This document shows, one piece after another, positions 53,188 through 62,161 of a stretch of DNA of 64,000 nucleotides. A program made the position numbers and the translations under genes. Within the stretch, counting starts at the first letter, position 1. Each line of letters opens with the position of its first letter. The notes below the pieces were generated by a model. That model ran no database searches and had not been told where the DNA came from. It saw only the letters and a list, made by a program, of their open reading frames with translations. Source of the stretch: Flagellimonas olearia (GTDB lineage: Bacteria > Bacteroidota > Bacteroidia > Flavobacteriales > Flavobacteriaceae); NCBI RefSeq assembly GCF_009184425.1, contig NZ_WELG01000001.1:1-64000 (forward strand). Direction: 5' to 3'.

Positions 53188-54615
53188 TTATTTTCGGTAA
53201 TCCAATGCTGGGGGCCTGTTGCCCAATAAAGGAATATATTCAAAATCTTCCCCGCGTCTTTCAATAAGCTCTGCCTTGGCGGTTTCAACAGTTTTTGGGT
53301 TTTTAAAAATATCCATGGCAGTCAAAGTAAGGGTCTTTGCGGCGACCATCATTCCTTTGGTGCCTATGGAAGTTCCCCCGGCCGCAACGGCTTGCCAGCT
53401 GTGCGCAGGGGTTCCTGGGACCCAGGTGGCCGTCCCCAAACCTGCCGTGGGAACGGTGAAGCTTACATCGCCCACATCCGTGGAACCATAAGCTCTGGCT
53501 TCTTCTTGGTAGGGTTGTATGGTTTCAGCGGTCTTCAAATCCAAGGTTTTTGCTCCCAAGGTCTGGGAAATTTTTTCGGCAAAAGCTTTTTCTTCATCCG
53601 TATAGGTTACCCCACCCACCTTGGTGAGGTTGTCATACATGATTTTTTGAAGGGTCAGGTTGGGTAAAAGCTCATGGGTACCCCCGATCATTTCATAGTC
53701 CATGGTAGTGCCTGTACCCAATGCAGCTCCTTCGGCAGCTTTTACAATTCGATCGAAAATATCAATGACCACATCTCTTTTGCCATGTCGGGCATAATAA
53801 TAGACTTCGGCAAAGTCAGGTACTACGTTGGGTGCCTTTCCGCCATTGGTGATCACGTAGTGTATCCGTGCATCTTGGGGAATGTGCTCACGCATCATAT
53901 TGACCATATTATCCATGGCTTCAACACCGTCCAATGCAGATCTACCTCTTTCTGGGGCTCCTGCGGCGTGGGCCGAAATACCGTGAAATCTGAATTTGGC
54001 CGATTTGTTGGCCAAGGCAGCTCCAGCACTGGCTGCATTTTGTGCTCCTGGATGCCAGTGAAGGGCCACATCCACATCATTGAAGACCCCTTCCCGTACC
54101 ATGTATACTTTTCCAGACCCACCTTCCTCGGCAGGACATCCATAAAACCGAATGGTTCCTTGTATCTTGTTGGACTGTAACCAGTCCTTTACGGCAATGG
54201 CAGCAGCTGTGGAAGCGGTTCCAAAAAGGTGGTGTCCGCAAGCATGCCCCGCAGCTTTGTTGGCCGATGTCTTTTCTGGAACAGCCTGTTGTGATAGCCC
54301 GGGGAGGGCATCATATTCCCCTAAAATTGCTATTACCGGATAACCGGAGCCATATTCGGCCTTAAAGGCAGTGGGAATTCCTGCGATTCCTTTTTCAATG
54401 GAGAAGCCGGCATCGGATAGGGTTTTTTGCAGCAAAGCGGAACTTTTCTCTTCCAAATACCCCATTTCGGCAAGGTCCCAGATTTGATGGGCGATATCAC
54501 CGTATTTCTGGGTTTTTGTATCCAGTTCGTTCAAAATGGTTTTTTGGCTTTTTTGGGAAAAGCCCATGGCAATACAAAGAACAAGTGCCGTACCGATTAG
54601 GAGGGTATTTTTCAT
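53188..54615 (-). CDS. exported M20 amidohydrolase, AbgB-like
   Basis: A 475-residue M20/M28-type metallopeptidase with a signal peptide (MKNTLLIGTALVLCIAMGFS). Metal-binding motif HACGHH (124-129), GEYDALPG (99-106), CPAEEGGSGK with catalytic Glu pair near 166, and LHWHPG ligands are intact. The closest pattern is AbgB, the aminobenzoyl-glutamate hydrolase B subunit, but here it is exported. It may hydrolyse amide-linked peptides or acyl-amino acids in the periplasm. Upstream a -7-like TATATTTA (minus strand 54642-54649) is visible. Confidence 0.87.
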   Translation of the reverse strand: MKNTLLIGTALVLCIAMGFSQKSQKTILNELDTKTQKYGDIAHQIWDLAEMGYLEEKSSALLQKTLSDAGFSIEKGIAGIPTAFKAEYGSGYPVIAILGEYDALPGLSQQAVPEKTSANKAAGHACGHHLFGTASTAAAIAVKDWLQSNKIQGTIRFYGCPAEEGGSGKVYMVREGVFNDVDVALHWHPGAQNAASAGAALANKSAKFRFHGISAHAAGAPERGRSALDGVEAMDNMVNMMREHIPQDARIHYVITNGGKAPNVVPDFAEVYYYARHGKRDVVIDIFDRIVKAAEGAALGTGTTMDYEMIGGTHELLPNLTLQKIMYDNLTKVGGVTYTDEEKAFAEKISQTLGAKTLDLKTAETIQPYQEEARAYGSTDVGDVSFTVPTAGLGTATWVPGTPAHSWQAVAAGGTSIGTKGMMVAAKTLTLTAMDIFKNPKTVETAKAELIERRGEDFEYIPLLGNRPPALDYRK

Positions 54616-54674
54616 TTTCTTGAAGTTTTTAGTCAGGCTTTAAATATACTAAAAAAAGCCTCTTTTATGGAGAG

Positions 54675-54701
54675 TTGCCTGCAAGGGAATGTGTACATTT
54701 A
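54675..54701 (+). promoter_or_regulatory. ndh promoter, close to start codon
   Basis: TTG (54675-54677), 16 bases, then TACATTTA (54694-54701), one mismatch from TAnnTTTG. The -7 box ends five bases before ATG 54707, so the transcript may begin at or next to that ATG; a second ATG at 54716 would then have a nine-base leader. Confidence 0.5.
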
Positions 54702-54706
54702 CATCC

Positions 54707-56026
54707 ATGTCCACAATGAATATTCCACAATCCAGTTTCCCAAGGGTCGTAATCATTGGCGGCGGTTTTGGGGGCATCGCACTAGCTAAGAAACTCAGTA
54801 AAAAGGAAATGCAGGTAGTTTTGCTGGACAAGCATAATTACCACAACTTTCAACCCTTGTTGTATCAAGTTTCAACAGGAGGGTTGGAGCCGGATTCCAT
54901 TGCCTACCCTATTCGAAAAGTATTGCAGGGCTATCCTAATTTTTACTTCCGTTTGGCCAAGGTCATGACAATAGACACTGCGTCTCGCAAAGTAAAGACC
55001 AATATTGGCGAAATCAATTTTGATTATCTGGTAGTGGCCGCAGGCTCCGAAACCAATTTTTTTGGGAACGAGAATATCGAGGCAAAGGGTATGGCTATGA
55101 AAACCATACCGCAGTCATTGAACCTCAGGAGTCTTATTTTGGAAAATTTTGAGCAGGCCCTACTTACGGACGACCTCCATGAAAGGGATGCCCTTATGAA
55201 CTTTGTGATTGTGGGGGGAGGGCCAACAGGAGTTGAGCTGGCTGGAGCATTGGCCGAGATAAAAAAGGGAATTTTACCCAAAGACTACCCGGATTTGGAT
55301 ACACGGAGGGCCCAAATAAACCTGATCCAGAGTGGGGAACGTATTTTACCGGCCATGAGTGGGCAGGCCTCACGAAAGGCAGAGCAGTTTTTAGAGCGTT
55401 TGGGCGTAAATGTGTGGAAGAATATTAGGGTCAACGATTACGACGGAAATAAGGTAACCACCAACACGGAAACATCCTTTGAATCCGCCACATTGGTGTG
55501 GGCAGCAGGAGTGCAGGCAGTCGGTATCAAAGGGTTGGATGCCAAAGAGGTATTGTGTAGGGGAAATAGGCTGCGGGTCAACCAGTTTCATCAGTTGGAA
55601 GGGTTCAAGAACATATTTGCCATTGGTGATGTGGCCCAAATGGAAACCGAAGACTTTCCCCATGGTCATCCCATGATGGCACAACCGGCCATTCAACAAG
55701 GAAGGAATTTGGGTGACAATCTAGTGCGGTTGATTGATGGGAAGCCTATGAAACCCTTTGTGTATAAAGACAAAGGAAGTATGGCCACCATTGGAAGGAA
55801 TAAAGCCGTGGTGGACCTTCCAAAGTTCAGGTTCCAAGGGGTATTTGCATGGTTTGTGTGGATGTTCGTTCATTTGTATTTCCTCATCGGTTTTAGGAAT
55901 AGGGTGGTGGTGTTCATCAACTGGGTCTACAACTATATCCGGTTCGATCGCGAAGCCCGATTGATCATCAGACCCTATAAAAAACAAAATCAGGGATTGA
56001 AAAATCAGCTGAAAAAGGGGAGTTGA
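54707..56026 (+). CDS. ndh: type II NADH:quinone oxidoreductase (NDH-2)
   Basis: A protein of about 439 residues with two Rossmann motifs: VVIIGGGFGGIALAKKL for FAD and VIVGGGPTGVELAGALAE for NADH. AIGDVAQME is the second FAD contact (Asp). The C-terminus carries a hydrophobic/amphipathic segment (AWFVWMFVHLYFLIGF) for membrane anchoring, as known for NDH-2. It oxidises NADH without pumping protons and reduces menaquinone. The start at 54707 is chosen from the promoter position; GTG 54689 is possible. Confidence 0.93.
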   Translation: MSTMNIPQSSFPRVVIIGGGFGGIALAKKLSKKEMQVVLLDKHNYHNFQPLLYQVSTGGLEPDSIAYPIRKVLQGYPNFYFRLAKVMTIDTASRKVKTNIGEINFDYLVVAAGSETNFFGNENIEAKGMAMKTIPQSLNLRSLILENFEQALLTDDLHERDALMNFVIVGGGPTGVELAGALAEIKKGILPKDYPDLDTRRAQINLIQSGERILPAMSGQASRKAEQFLERLGVNVWKNIRVNDYDGNKVTTNTETSFESATLVWAAGVQAVGIKGLDAKEVLCRGNRLRVNQFHQLEGFKNIFAIGDVAQMETEDFPHGHPMMAQPAIQQGRNLGDNLVRLIDGKPMKPFVYKDKGSMATIGRNKAVVDLPKFRFQGVFAWFVWMFVHLYFLIGFRNRVVVFINWVYNYIRFDREARLIIRPYKKQNQGLKNQLKKGS

Positions 56027-56054
56027 CCCCAACAACCCTATTGTTGTTTAAGCC

Positions 56055-56951
56055 CTATTTTCTGGGGTGATATTTATTCAGCACCTTGGCTAAATGGGCA
56101 CGGTTCACATGCATATATACTTCCGTGGTGGTAATACTTTCATGTCCCAACATTTGCTGTATGGCCCTTAAATCGGCTCCGTTTTCCAAAAGATGGGTGG
56201 CAAAGGAATGTCTAAAGGTGTGCGGACTAATGCTTTTTTTTAGTCCGATTTTTTGCGCCAAACGTTTGATTATGGTGAAGACCATGGCTCGGGTAAGCTG
56301 TTTTCCCCTTCGGTTTAAAAAAAGAATGTCCTCATGCTCTTTTTGAATGGGTAAATGCACCCGTATTTCGTTCCGGTAAATATTTATGTATTTTTTGTTG
56401 ATATCGCTTATGGGTACGAACCGCTGTTTGTTGCCTTTTCCTGTGACCTTGATAAAGTCCTCTTCAAAATAGAGGTCGGAAAGTTTAAGGTTCAACAACT
56501 CCGAAACCCTTAGACCGCATCCATAAAGAGTCTCGAGGATGGCCCGGTTCCGCTCTCCTTCGGGCTTGGATAGGTCAATGGCCAAGATAAGGGCATTGAT
56601 CTCGTCAATGGACAAAGTGTCCGGGAGTTTACGGCCTATCTTGGGAGTCTCAATGAGGTCCATGGGATTATCCGCTCGGTAATCTTCAAAAATGAGATAG
56701 TTAAAAAAACCTTTCAAGCCCGAAATGACCCTGGCCTGGGTCCTGGGATTTACTGTTTTGGCAATGGTATAGACAAATCCTTGGACGGTCTCCATATCAA
56801 TTTGAACGGGAGATGTTTCCATATCATGGTCCTGAAGGTAATTGGCCAGCTTTTGAAGGTCAAGAGTATAATTGGTAATGGTATTTTTACTGAGACCGCG
56901 TTCAATCTTCAGATAATTCTGGTAGTCCTGTATTGCCTGTTTCCAGTTCAT
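56055..56951 (-). CDS. xerD: tyrosine recombinase XerD (chromosome dimer resolution)
   Basis: A 298-residue site-specific recombinase. Active-site residues are visible: Arg148 (CGLRVSEL), Lys172 (GKGNKQR), His244 and Arg247 (HTFRHSF), His270 (LGHESITTT) and nucleophile Tyr279 (VYMHV). The N-terminal SAM-like domain with YQNYLKIERGLSKNTI is typical of XerC/XerD. Together with XerC it resolves dimers at dif. It is not surrounded by mobile genes. Convergent with ndh; a short weak hairpin (caacaa/ttgttg, 56030-56046) lies between. Confidence 0.93.
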   Translation of the reverse strand: MNWKQAIQDYQNYLKIERGLSKNTITNYTLDLQKLANYLQDHDMETSPVQIDMETVQGFVYTIAKTVNPRTQARVISGLKGFFNYLIFEDYRADNPMDLIETPKIGRKLPDTLSIDEINALILAIDLSKPEGERNRAILETLYGCGLRVSELLNLKLSDLYFEEDFIKVTGKGNKQRFVPISDINKKYINIYRNEIRVHLPIQKEHEDILFLNRRGKQLTRAMVFTIIKRLAQKIGLKKSISPHTFRHSFATHLLENGADLRAIQQMLGHESITTTEVYMHVNRAHLAKVLNKYHPRK

Positions 56952-57177
56952 GGTTTAAATATAGAAACAATAATGGGTAGAAATTTGATGTAATTGAACG
57001 ATTGGTCAATTCAAAAGGGCCTTTGATCAAATGGGAGCTGATTGGAACTTCAAGTTTGGATATTTTTCACAAAGATTTTATTGGATTTAAAAAAAGGACA
57101 TTTTGTAGGGTTTTTACTACGTAAATACACTATATCCCGTATTGTTACGTTTTAGCCATTACAAAAATTTAACAATA

Positions 57178-57696
57178 ATGAGAAAAGCATTTTTATTGAC
57201 ACTAGGCCTATTGGTATTGTCCTTTTCCGCAATGGCACAACAGGTAGACAGAACCAGGTTTAAGGCGGGGCTGCAGGCAGGTATTCCCGTTGGGGACGCT
57301 GCGGATATATCCAAGTTCAGTGTTGGGTTGGACATGGCCTACTTTTGGGGCGTATCGGAACTTGTTGATGCCGGATTGGCAACAGGTTTTATCAATGCCT
57401 TTGGGGAAACCAATACGGTGACCGTGGGCAATGTTACCGTGGAAAGCGAGTTTGAAGATTTTCAGTTTGTCCCATTGGCCGGAGCATTTCGACTTTATCC
57501 CACATATGATTTCAATTTCGGGGTCGACGTGGGTTACGCCGTGGGTATCAATGAGGGCAACGAAGGAGGGTTTTATGTGAAACCTTCCATGGGATACAAT
57601 ATTACAGGGAACACGGAACTCAATGTATCCTATATCAATATCAGCAATGATGGAAATTTTTCCATAGTGGCCCTTGGGGTGCTATTCCTGTTCTGA
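57178..57696 (+). CDS. small outer-membrane beta-barrel protein
   Basis: A protein of about 172 residues with a signal peptide (MRKAFLLTLGLLVLSFSAMAQ). The mature part alternates strands (TRFKAGLQAGIPVGDA, SVGLDMAYFWGVS, FQFVPLAGAFRLYP, FNFGVDVGYAVGI) and ends IVALGVLFLF, the aromatic C-terminal strand of outer-membrane barrels. ATG 57142 in the same frame would bury the signal, so 57178 is chosen. It is the first of three consecutive plus-strand barrel genes. The preceding 226-base divergent region is AT-rich; a TTTGATCAAA palindrome (57025-57034) is its only distinct feature. Confidence 0.78.
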   Translation: MRKAFLLTLGLLVLSFSAMAQQVDRTRFKAGLQAGIPVGDAADISKFSVGLDMAYFWGVSELVDAGLATGFINAFGETNTVTVGNVTVESEFEDFQFVPLAGAFRLYPTYDFNFGVDVGYAVGINEGNEGGFYVKPSMGYNITGNTELNVSYINISNDGNFSIVALGVLFLF

Positions 57697-57776
57697 TATG
57701 TAAAGAGATCCAAAGAAAAACTGGGCACAGCCTCAAATAGCACAGTTGAATTAGTATAAACCATAAACTTAGAAAA

Positions 57777-58235
57777 ATGAAAAAATTACTAGTTGTTTTT
57801 GGCCTTGCCCTATTGGGTACGGTAACTGTGAAATCCCAAACAAGCTACAAAGCGGCTCTGGGTCTTGGCGTTGATGCGGTTAATAGTGCCACCTTTATTG
57901 GGGCTACTGGAAAGTATTTCTTTACCAGCAACCATGTGGGTCAGGCCGATTTAGGATTTGAGGATGGGGCTACCATGATCACCATCCTGTATTCGTACCA
58001 CAAAAGATTCGTTGGTGCTGGAGGCTTGCGCTGGTATGCCGGGGCAGGTCCGAGTATTATGCTGGTGGACAATATGGATAATGCTTTTGCCTTACGCCCG
58101 CATTTGGGACTGGATTTTAAAGTGAACGGAGTGCCCTTTGTGGCCAATTTTGATTGGAGACCGGCCATTGTGCTCAGTGATGGGGATAATGAAGTGGGTG
58201 CCTTCGGATTTGGATTGCAATTTGCATTCAACTAA
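57777..58235 (+). CDS. small outer-membrane barrel protein, DUF-type
   Basis: A 152-residue exported protein with a signal peptide (MKKLLVVFGLALLGTVTVKSQ). It contains AALGLGVDAVNSATFIGATGKYFF, and ends in EVGAFGFGLQFAFN, with the terminal aromatic strand. Regular strands of about 10 residues suggest an eight-stranded barrel. No domain name is certain. It is 80 bases after the previous barrel gene and is followed by a terminator-like hairpin. Confidence 0.7.
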   Translation: MKKLLVVFGLALLGTVTVKSQTSYKAALGLGVDAVNSATFIGATGKYFFTSNHVGQADLGFEDGATMITILYSYHKRFVGAGGLRWYAGAGPSIMLVDNMDNAFALRPHLGLDFKVNGVPFVANFDWRPAIVLSDGDNEVGAFGFGLQFAFN

Positions 58236-58261
58236 TTGATATTAAATAATTTATAATTAAA

Positions 58262-58290
58262 AAAAGGAGCAGTGAAACCCTGTTCCTTTT
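58262..58290 (+). terminator. intrinsic terminator after the second barrel gene
   Basis: An eleven-pair stem with one G-T wobble (58262-58272 with 58280-58290, loop tgaaacc) ends in four T. It is 27 bases past the stop. Confidence 0.7.
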
Positions 58291-58368
58291 GCAAAAAAAA
58301 TAGGATTTCGATGTTGATATAATAAAAACATTCCAAATTTCCTATTATTCTTAACCTTGTGGCATTGC

Positions 58369-58376
58369 TATATTTG
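58369..58376 (+). promoter_or_regulatory. -7 box of the third barrel gene
   Basis: TATATTTG is an exact TAnnTTTG match 25 bases before the GTG start at 58402. No TTG at 17-23 bases upstream is found. Confidence 0.5.
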
Positions 58377-58401
58377 TGCCCTCAACTAAAATTTATACAT
58401 C

Positions 58402-58911
58402 GTGAGAAAATTAATTGTTTTAGCAGTATTTTTTACTAGTGTAATCGTTTCAAACACCTACGGCCAGGAAGGATTCGCGGTCAAGGCAGGTCTTAACAAT
58501 GTGTCCATGAAGGTGGATACAGGAGATGATTTCTTTGGAAGTGTAAGCGACAGTGAGCTTGGATTTTATCTGGGTGGTAGCTATAACTTTGTGGCATCCG
58601 AAGAGTTTGACATTGAGCCTTCGGTACTTTTTAGTTTTGTAGACGATTTGACTTCTTTGTACATTCCTATCATGGCCAAGTACAAAATAAACAACTTCAA
58701 CATTCAGGCTGGTCCGCAGATCAATTACCTATTGGAGGATATTCCTGATGGTGAGTTGGGTCTTGATATTGCTTTTGGTGGTGGATACCAAATCGATGAC
58801 AACTGGTTTGTTGAAGCAAGATACGGTCTTCAGATATCCAGAGGAGGAGATTTTGGTGATGTTGTGGACATCAACACCCTAACTTTTGGAGCTGGATATA
58901 GATTTAACTAA
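58402..58911 (+). CDS. outer-membrane beta-barrel protein (OmpA/PorT-like size)
   Basis: A 169-residue exported protein starting with GTG and a signal peptide (RKLIVLAVFFTSVIVSNTYGQ). The mature part begins EGFAVKAGLNNVSMKVD, and includes FDIEPSVLFSFVDDL, NFNIQAGPQINYLLE and the ending TLTFGAGYRFN, a typical outer-membrane terminal strand. It fits the PorT/beta-barrel superfamily (OMP_b-brl_2). Function unknown. A strong terminator follows. Confidence 0.8.
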   Translation: MRKLIVLAVFFTSVIVSNTYGQEGFAVKAGLNNVSMKVDTGDDFFGSVSDSELGFYLGGSYNFVASEEFDIEPSVLFSFVDDLTSLYIPIMAKYKINNFNIQAGPQINYLLEDIPDGELGLDIAFGGGYQIDDNWFVEARYGLQISRGGDFGDVVDINTLTFGAGYRFN

Positions 58912-58929
58912 TCAAGTCCAACAAAGCAC

Positions 58930-58961
58930 AAAAAAGCGGGAGTCTTCACTTCCGCTTTTTT
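58930..58961 (+). terminator. intrinsic terminator after the third barrel gene
   Basis: A thirteen-pair stem (58930-58942 with 58949-58961, loop tcttca, one G-T wobble) ends in a T-run of seven. It separates the barrel gene from aroQ. Confidence 0.92.
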
Positions 58962-58992
58962 TATGCCTTAAAATAATTGGTACTTTTACGAT

Positions 58993-59409
58993 ATGAAATT
59001 AATGATCATCAATGGGCCCAATCTAAACCTGTTGGGAAAACGGGAGCCCGAAGTATATGGCAGCACCACTTTTGAAGACTATTTTGCCGAATTGCAACAA
59101 AAATTTCCACAAGTGGAATTGGAATATTTTCAGTCCAATATTGAGGGTGAGCTTATAGGTAAAATACAGGAAGTAGGGTTTGATTATGATGGGATAGTCC
59201 TAAATGCTGCGGCATACACCCACACTTCGGTGGGCATGGGGGATGCGGTGAAAGCGGTTTCCACCCCAGTGGTCGAAGTACATATATCCAATACCCACCA
59301 ACGGGAAGAATACAGGCATGTTTCCTACATATCACCGGGAGCCAAAGGAGTTATCCTTGGTTTTGGATTGCAAAGCTATGATTTGGCCATCCAGAGTTTT
59401 CTAGGCTAG
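58993..59409 (+). CDS. aroQ: type II 3-dehydroquinate dehydratase
   Basis: A 138-residue dodecameric cytoplasmic enzyme that dehydrates 3-dehydroquinate in the shikimate pathway. The start MKLMIINGPNLNLLGKREPE and catalytic residues Tyr22, Asn71 (LNAAAYTH), His97 (EVHISN) and Arg108 (REEYR) are intact. The 3' end overlaps the convergent DUF3817 gene by nine bases. An imperfect -7 (TACTTTTA) sits about 12 bases upstream of the ATG. Confidence 0.95.
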   Translation: MKLMIINGPNLNLLGKREPEVYGSTTFEDYFAELQQKFPQVELEYFQSNIEGELIGKIQEVGFDYDGIVLNAAAYTHTSVGMGDAVKAVSTPVVEVHISNTHQREEYRHVSYISPGAKGVILGFGLQSYDLAIQSFLG

Positions 59410-59682
59410 TTCCTTTAGATACTTTTCATCCGCATAAAAAGTACCAAAGGGTAATAGGGAGGCCATAAAGAGCATCACAAACTTTTTGATGCCCCATTTG
59501 CGCTGCCAACAAAATGCTACGGCCAAGACCACATATAAAATAAAGAGAACCCCATGGGCGTAGCCCACAATTTTATTGGGTTCCATGATATCTGCCCAAT
59601 ACTTCAAGGGCATGGTCATCCCAAACAAAGCGATATAGGAAATGCCCTCCAAAATGGCCGTGGCCCTAAAAAGTTTAAGCAT
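59401..59682 (-). CDS. DUF3817 family membrane protein
   Basis: A 93-residue integral membrane protein with three helices. The first reads FRATAILEGISYIALFG, followed by a conserved charged patch MPLKYW and helices with GYAHGVLFILYVVLAVAF and KFVMLFMASLLPFGTF, the DUF3817 pattern (YdbK/YdfK-like). The GYAHG histidine is conserved. Function unknown. It lies ten bases downstream of lpdA and is probably co-transcribed. Confidence 0.85.
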   Translation of the reverse strand: MLKLFRATAILEGISYIALFGMTMPLKYWADIMEPNKIVGYAHGVLFILYVVLAVAFCWQRKWGIKKFVMLFMASLLPFGTFYADEKYLKELA

Positions 59683-59692
59683 ATTCTTTGGA

Positions 59693-61084
59693 TTAAATGT
59701 GGATCACTTCATCATAGGCAGCTGCTACGGCTTCCATAACGGCTTCACTCATGGTTGGGTGGGGGTGTACCGCTTTAAGGATTTCATGGCCTGTGGTTTC
59801 CAGTTTTCGGGCCACCACTGCTTCGGCGATCATATCGGTAACACCAACTCCGATCATATGGCAACCCAACCATTCACCATATTTGGCATCAAAGATGACT
59901 TTTACAAATCCATCTGCATTTCCACTAGCTTTGGCTTTACCACTGGCAGAAAATGGGAATTTTCCAATTTTGATGTCGTACCCTTGTTCTTTGGCCTGTT
60001 TTTCAGTAAGACCAACAGAAGCAACTTCGGGGATACAGTAGGTACATCCGGGGATGTTTCCATAATCCAATGCCTCAACATGCATTCCCGCAATCTTTTC
60101 AACACAAAGAATACCTTCGGCAGATGCCACGTGGGCCAATGCTTGGCCGGGAGTTACATCGCCAATGGCGTAATATCCTGGGATATTGGTCTGGTAATAA
60201 TCGTTCACCAAGATTTTATCACGGTCCACAGCGATTCCTACATCCTCCAAGCCAATGTTTTCAATATTCGTTTTGATACCCACGGCTGAAAGAACGATAT
60301 CGGCTTCCAAAACCTCTTCACCTTTGGACGTTTTTACGGTGGCTTTTACACCATCACCTGAAGTGTCCACTTTGGTCACTTCCGCAGAAGTCTTGATTTT
60401 GACCCCGGCCTTTTTGAAGCTGCGTTCCAACTGCTTGGATACGTCCTCGTCCTCAACAGGAACAATATTGGGTAAGTACTCCACTACGGTCACTTCCGTG
60501 CCCAAGGAGTTATAGAAATAGGCAAACTCGATACCAATGGCACCACTACCTACTACGATCATTTTTTTAGGTTGTTTTTCCAAGGACATGGCCTCACGGT
60601 AACCGATCACCTTTTTACCATCTTGCGGTAAACTGGGCAATTCACGGCTTCTGGCCCCTGTGGCGATGATGATATGGTCTGCGGAGTACTCGGCAGTATC
60701 ACCATGCTCTCCTTTTACCAAGACTTTCTTGCCAGGTTGCACCTTGCCATATCCATTGAGGACCTCGATTTTATTTTTTTTCATCAAGAACTGAATGCCC
60801 TTGCTCATGCCTTCGGCTACACCACGGCTTCGCTTTACCACGGCACCAAAATCGTAATCCACATCTTTGGCACTAAGTCCGTAGTCTTCGGCATGCTTCA
60901 GATATTCAAAGACCTGGGCGGATTTTAAAAGGGCTTTGGTGGGGATACAGCCCCAATTGAGACAAACGCCTCCCAAACTTTCCTTTTCCACAATGGCGGT
61001 TTTGAATCCTAGCTGTGAGGCCCTGATTGCGGTAACATATCCACCGGGACCACTGCCCAGAACAATTACGTCGAACTTGCTCAT
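59693..61084 (-). CDS. lpdA: dihydrolipoyl dehydrogenase
   Basis: A 463-residue FAD flavoprotein, the E3 of 2-oxoacid dehydrogenase and glycine-cleavage complexes. FAD motif VIVLGSGPGGYVTAIRA, redox disulfide Cys41/Cys46 (GGVCLNWGCIPTKA), NAD motif VVGSGAIGIEFAYF, GDVTPGQALAHVA and the C-terminal His-Glu pair (HPHPTMSEA) are intact. It reoxidises dihydrolipoyl groups with NAD+. A consensus promoter lies 54-85 bases upstream. The other complex subunits are not adjacent. Confidence 0.96.
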   Translation of the reverse strand: MSKFDVIVLGSGPGGYVTAIRASQLGFKTAIVEKESLGGVCLNWGCIPTKALLKSAQVFEYLKHAEDYGLSAKDVDYDFGAVVKRSRGVAEGMSKGIQFLMKKNKIEVLNGYGKVQPGKKVLVKGEHGDTAEYSADHIIIATGARSRELPSLPQDGKKVIGYREAMSLEKQPKKMIVVGSGAIGIEFAYFYNSLGTEVTVVEYLPNIVPVEDEDVSKQLERSFKKAGVKIKTSAEVTKVDTSGDGVKATVKTSKGEEVLEADIVLSAVGIKTNIENIGLEDVGIAVDRDKILVNDYYQTNIPGYYAIGDVTPGQALAHVASAEGILCVEKIAGMHVEALDYGNIPGCTYCIPEVASVGLTEKQAKEQGYDIKIGKFPFSASGKAKASGNADGFVKVIFDAKYGEWLGCHMIGVGVTDMIAEAVVARKLETTGHEILKAVHPHPTMSEAVMEAVAAAYDEVIHI

Positions 61085-61137
61085 TAGATCTTGATTTTAG
61101 TTGTTAAATTGGAAGCCAGCCTTTGGGCAGGCAGGTG

Positions 61138-61169
61138 CAAAAGTACGGAATTCAATCCCCAAATCCCAA
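61138..61169 (-). promoter_or_regulatory. lpdA promoter
   Basis: On the minus strand TTG (61167-61169), 21 bases, then TACTTTTG (61138-61145), both matching the flavobacterial consensus. The leader would be about 45 bases. One of the cleanest promoters in the window. Confidence 0.7.
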
Positions 61170-61204
61170 GCTTGAAAAAGGCAAAATTGGCTTTGTTTGT
61201 GAAA

Positions 61205-61741
61205 TCAGTTCGGGTCTTTGCCGAACATCTTTTGATTGAAGGCTTGGGAGCCCCCTTTTGGAATGGAAAGTGATACCCATTCGTCTCCTTTTATCATTCT
61301 TCCCACAAAGGCAATTTGTCCAACATGACTGGCATAATGGGCCAATTGTCGGTTGATGGCCGCTGGAATGGAATGCTCTTCGTCACGGATTTTTATTTTG
61401 TTATTGAAATTGGAAGCATTGATGCTTTCCAAGGCTTGGAACAGGCACTGCCATCCTTTTTCCCAGGCGGCCAATAGTTCAGCTTTGGAGGTATAGGGTT
61501 CTTCAAACTCCAGTTCCCTGTTGCGCCAGGTTTTTTCACCATCCTCGGTCAGGAAATTGGTCCATCTACTCAACATATTCCCCACCATATGCTTTACAAT
61601 GATGGCGATGGAGTTGTCCGTTTTGCTATACTTCCACAGAATGTCACTATCGGAAAGTTGGGCAAAGGTTTTATCGCCCATGGTTTTGTACCGATGGAAT
61701 TCGAACAGGGCACTTGCCATATACTCTTCTTGGAAATCCAT
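61205..61741 (-). CDS. DUF1572 (DinB-like) family protein
   Basis: A 178-residue four-helix-bundle protein of the DinB/YfiT superfamily. Metal-binding histidines are in IAIIVKHMVGNM (first), and INRQLAHYASHVGQIAFVGR (second and third). Family members often depend on bacillithiol or mycothiol as thiol S-transferases, and bshC is present in the window; the link is inferred. The ATG overlaps the msrB stop as TAATG, indicating translational coupling with methionine-sulfoxide repair. Confidence 0.85.
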   Translation of the reverse strand: MDFQEEYMASALFEFHRYKTMGDKTFAQLSDSDILWKYSKTDNSIAIIVKHMVGNMLSRWTNFLTEDGEKTWRNRELEFEEPYTSKAELLAAWEKGWQCLFQALESINASNFNNKIKIRDEEHSIPAAINRQLAHYASHVGQIAFVGRMIKGDEWVSLSIPKGGSQAFNQKMFGKDPN

Positions 61742-62148
61742 TACTCTTCAGAAGGATTGAAACCAATGCTCACGGAGTTGATGCAATACCGTTGCCCTGT
61801 GGTCTCTTGGGGTCCGTCATTGAACACATGCCCTAAATGTCCACCACAGTTGGCACAGATGGTTTCGGTACGAATCATACCATGGGAGGTGTCACGGATG
61901 TATTCAATGGCCCCTTCCACAGCTTGATCAAAAGAGGGCCATCCACAGCCGCTTTCAAACTTGTGTTCGCTCTCAAACAGCTTGGCATGGCATGCCCTGC
62001 AGTGATAGTCCCCATTTTCAAAATGGAGGTTGTATTGCCCGGTGAATGGGCGTTCCGTTCCCTTTTGTCGTAAAACGTAATATTCTTCGGGGGAAAGGGA
62101 TTGTTGCCATTCCTCCTCGGTTTTTTCCATACCGTATTTTTTATCCAT
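61741..62148 (-). CDS. msrB: peptide-methionine (R)-S-oxide reductase, cytoplasmic
   Basis: A 135-residue enzyme reducing methionine-R-sulfoxide in proteins. Two CxxC zinc pairs are present (CRACHAKLF and CANCGGHLGHVF), and the catalytic cysteine is in QRYCINSVSIGF. The start MDKKYGMEKTEEEW is typical; ATG 62172 would overlap the upstream gene by eleven bases. It has no signal peptide, so it is cytoplasmic. The gene lies immediately downstream of a second, exported msrB. Confidence 0.92.
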   Translation of the reverse strand: MDKKYGMEKTEEEWQQSLSPEEYYVLRQKGTERPFTGQYNLHFENGDYHCRACHAKLFESEHKFESGCGWPSFDQAVEGAIEYIRDTSHGMIRTETICANCGGHLGHVFNDGPQETTGQRYCINSVSIGFNPSEE

Positions 62149-62161
62149 AGAATGGGGTGGT

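Noticed and set aside
56055-56951. Tyrosine recombinase as a sign of a mobile element
   Set aside because: Residues and length match housekeeping XerD, and neighbours are core genes without att repeats, tRNA or phage genes.
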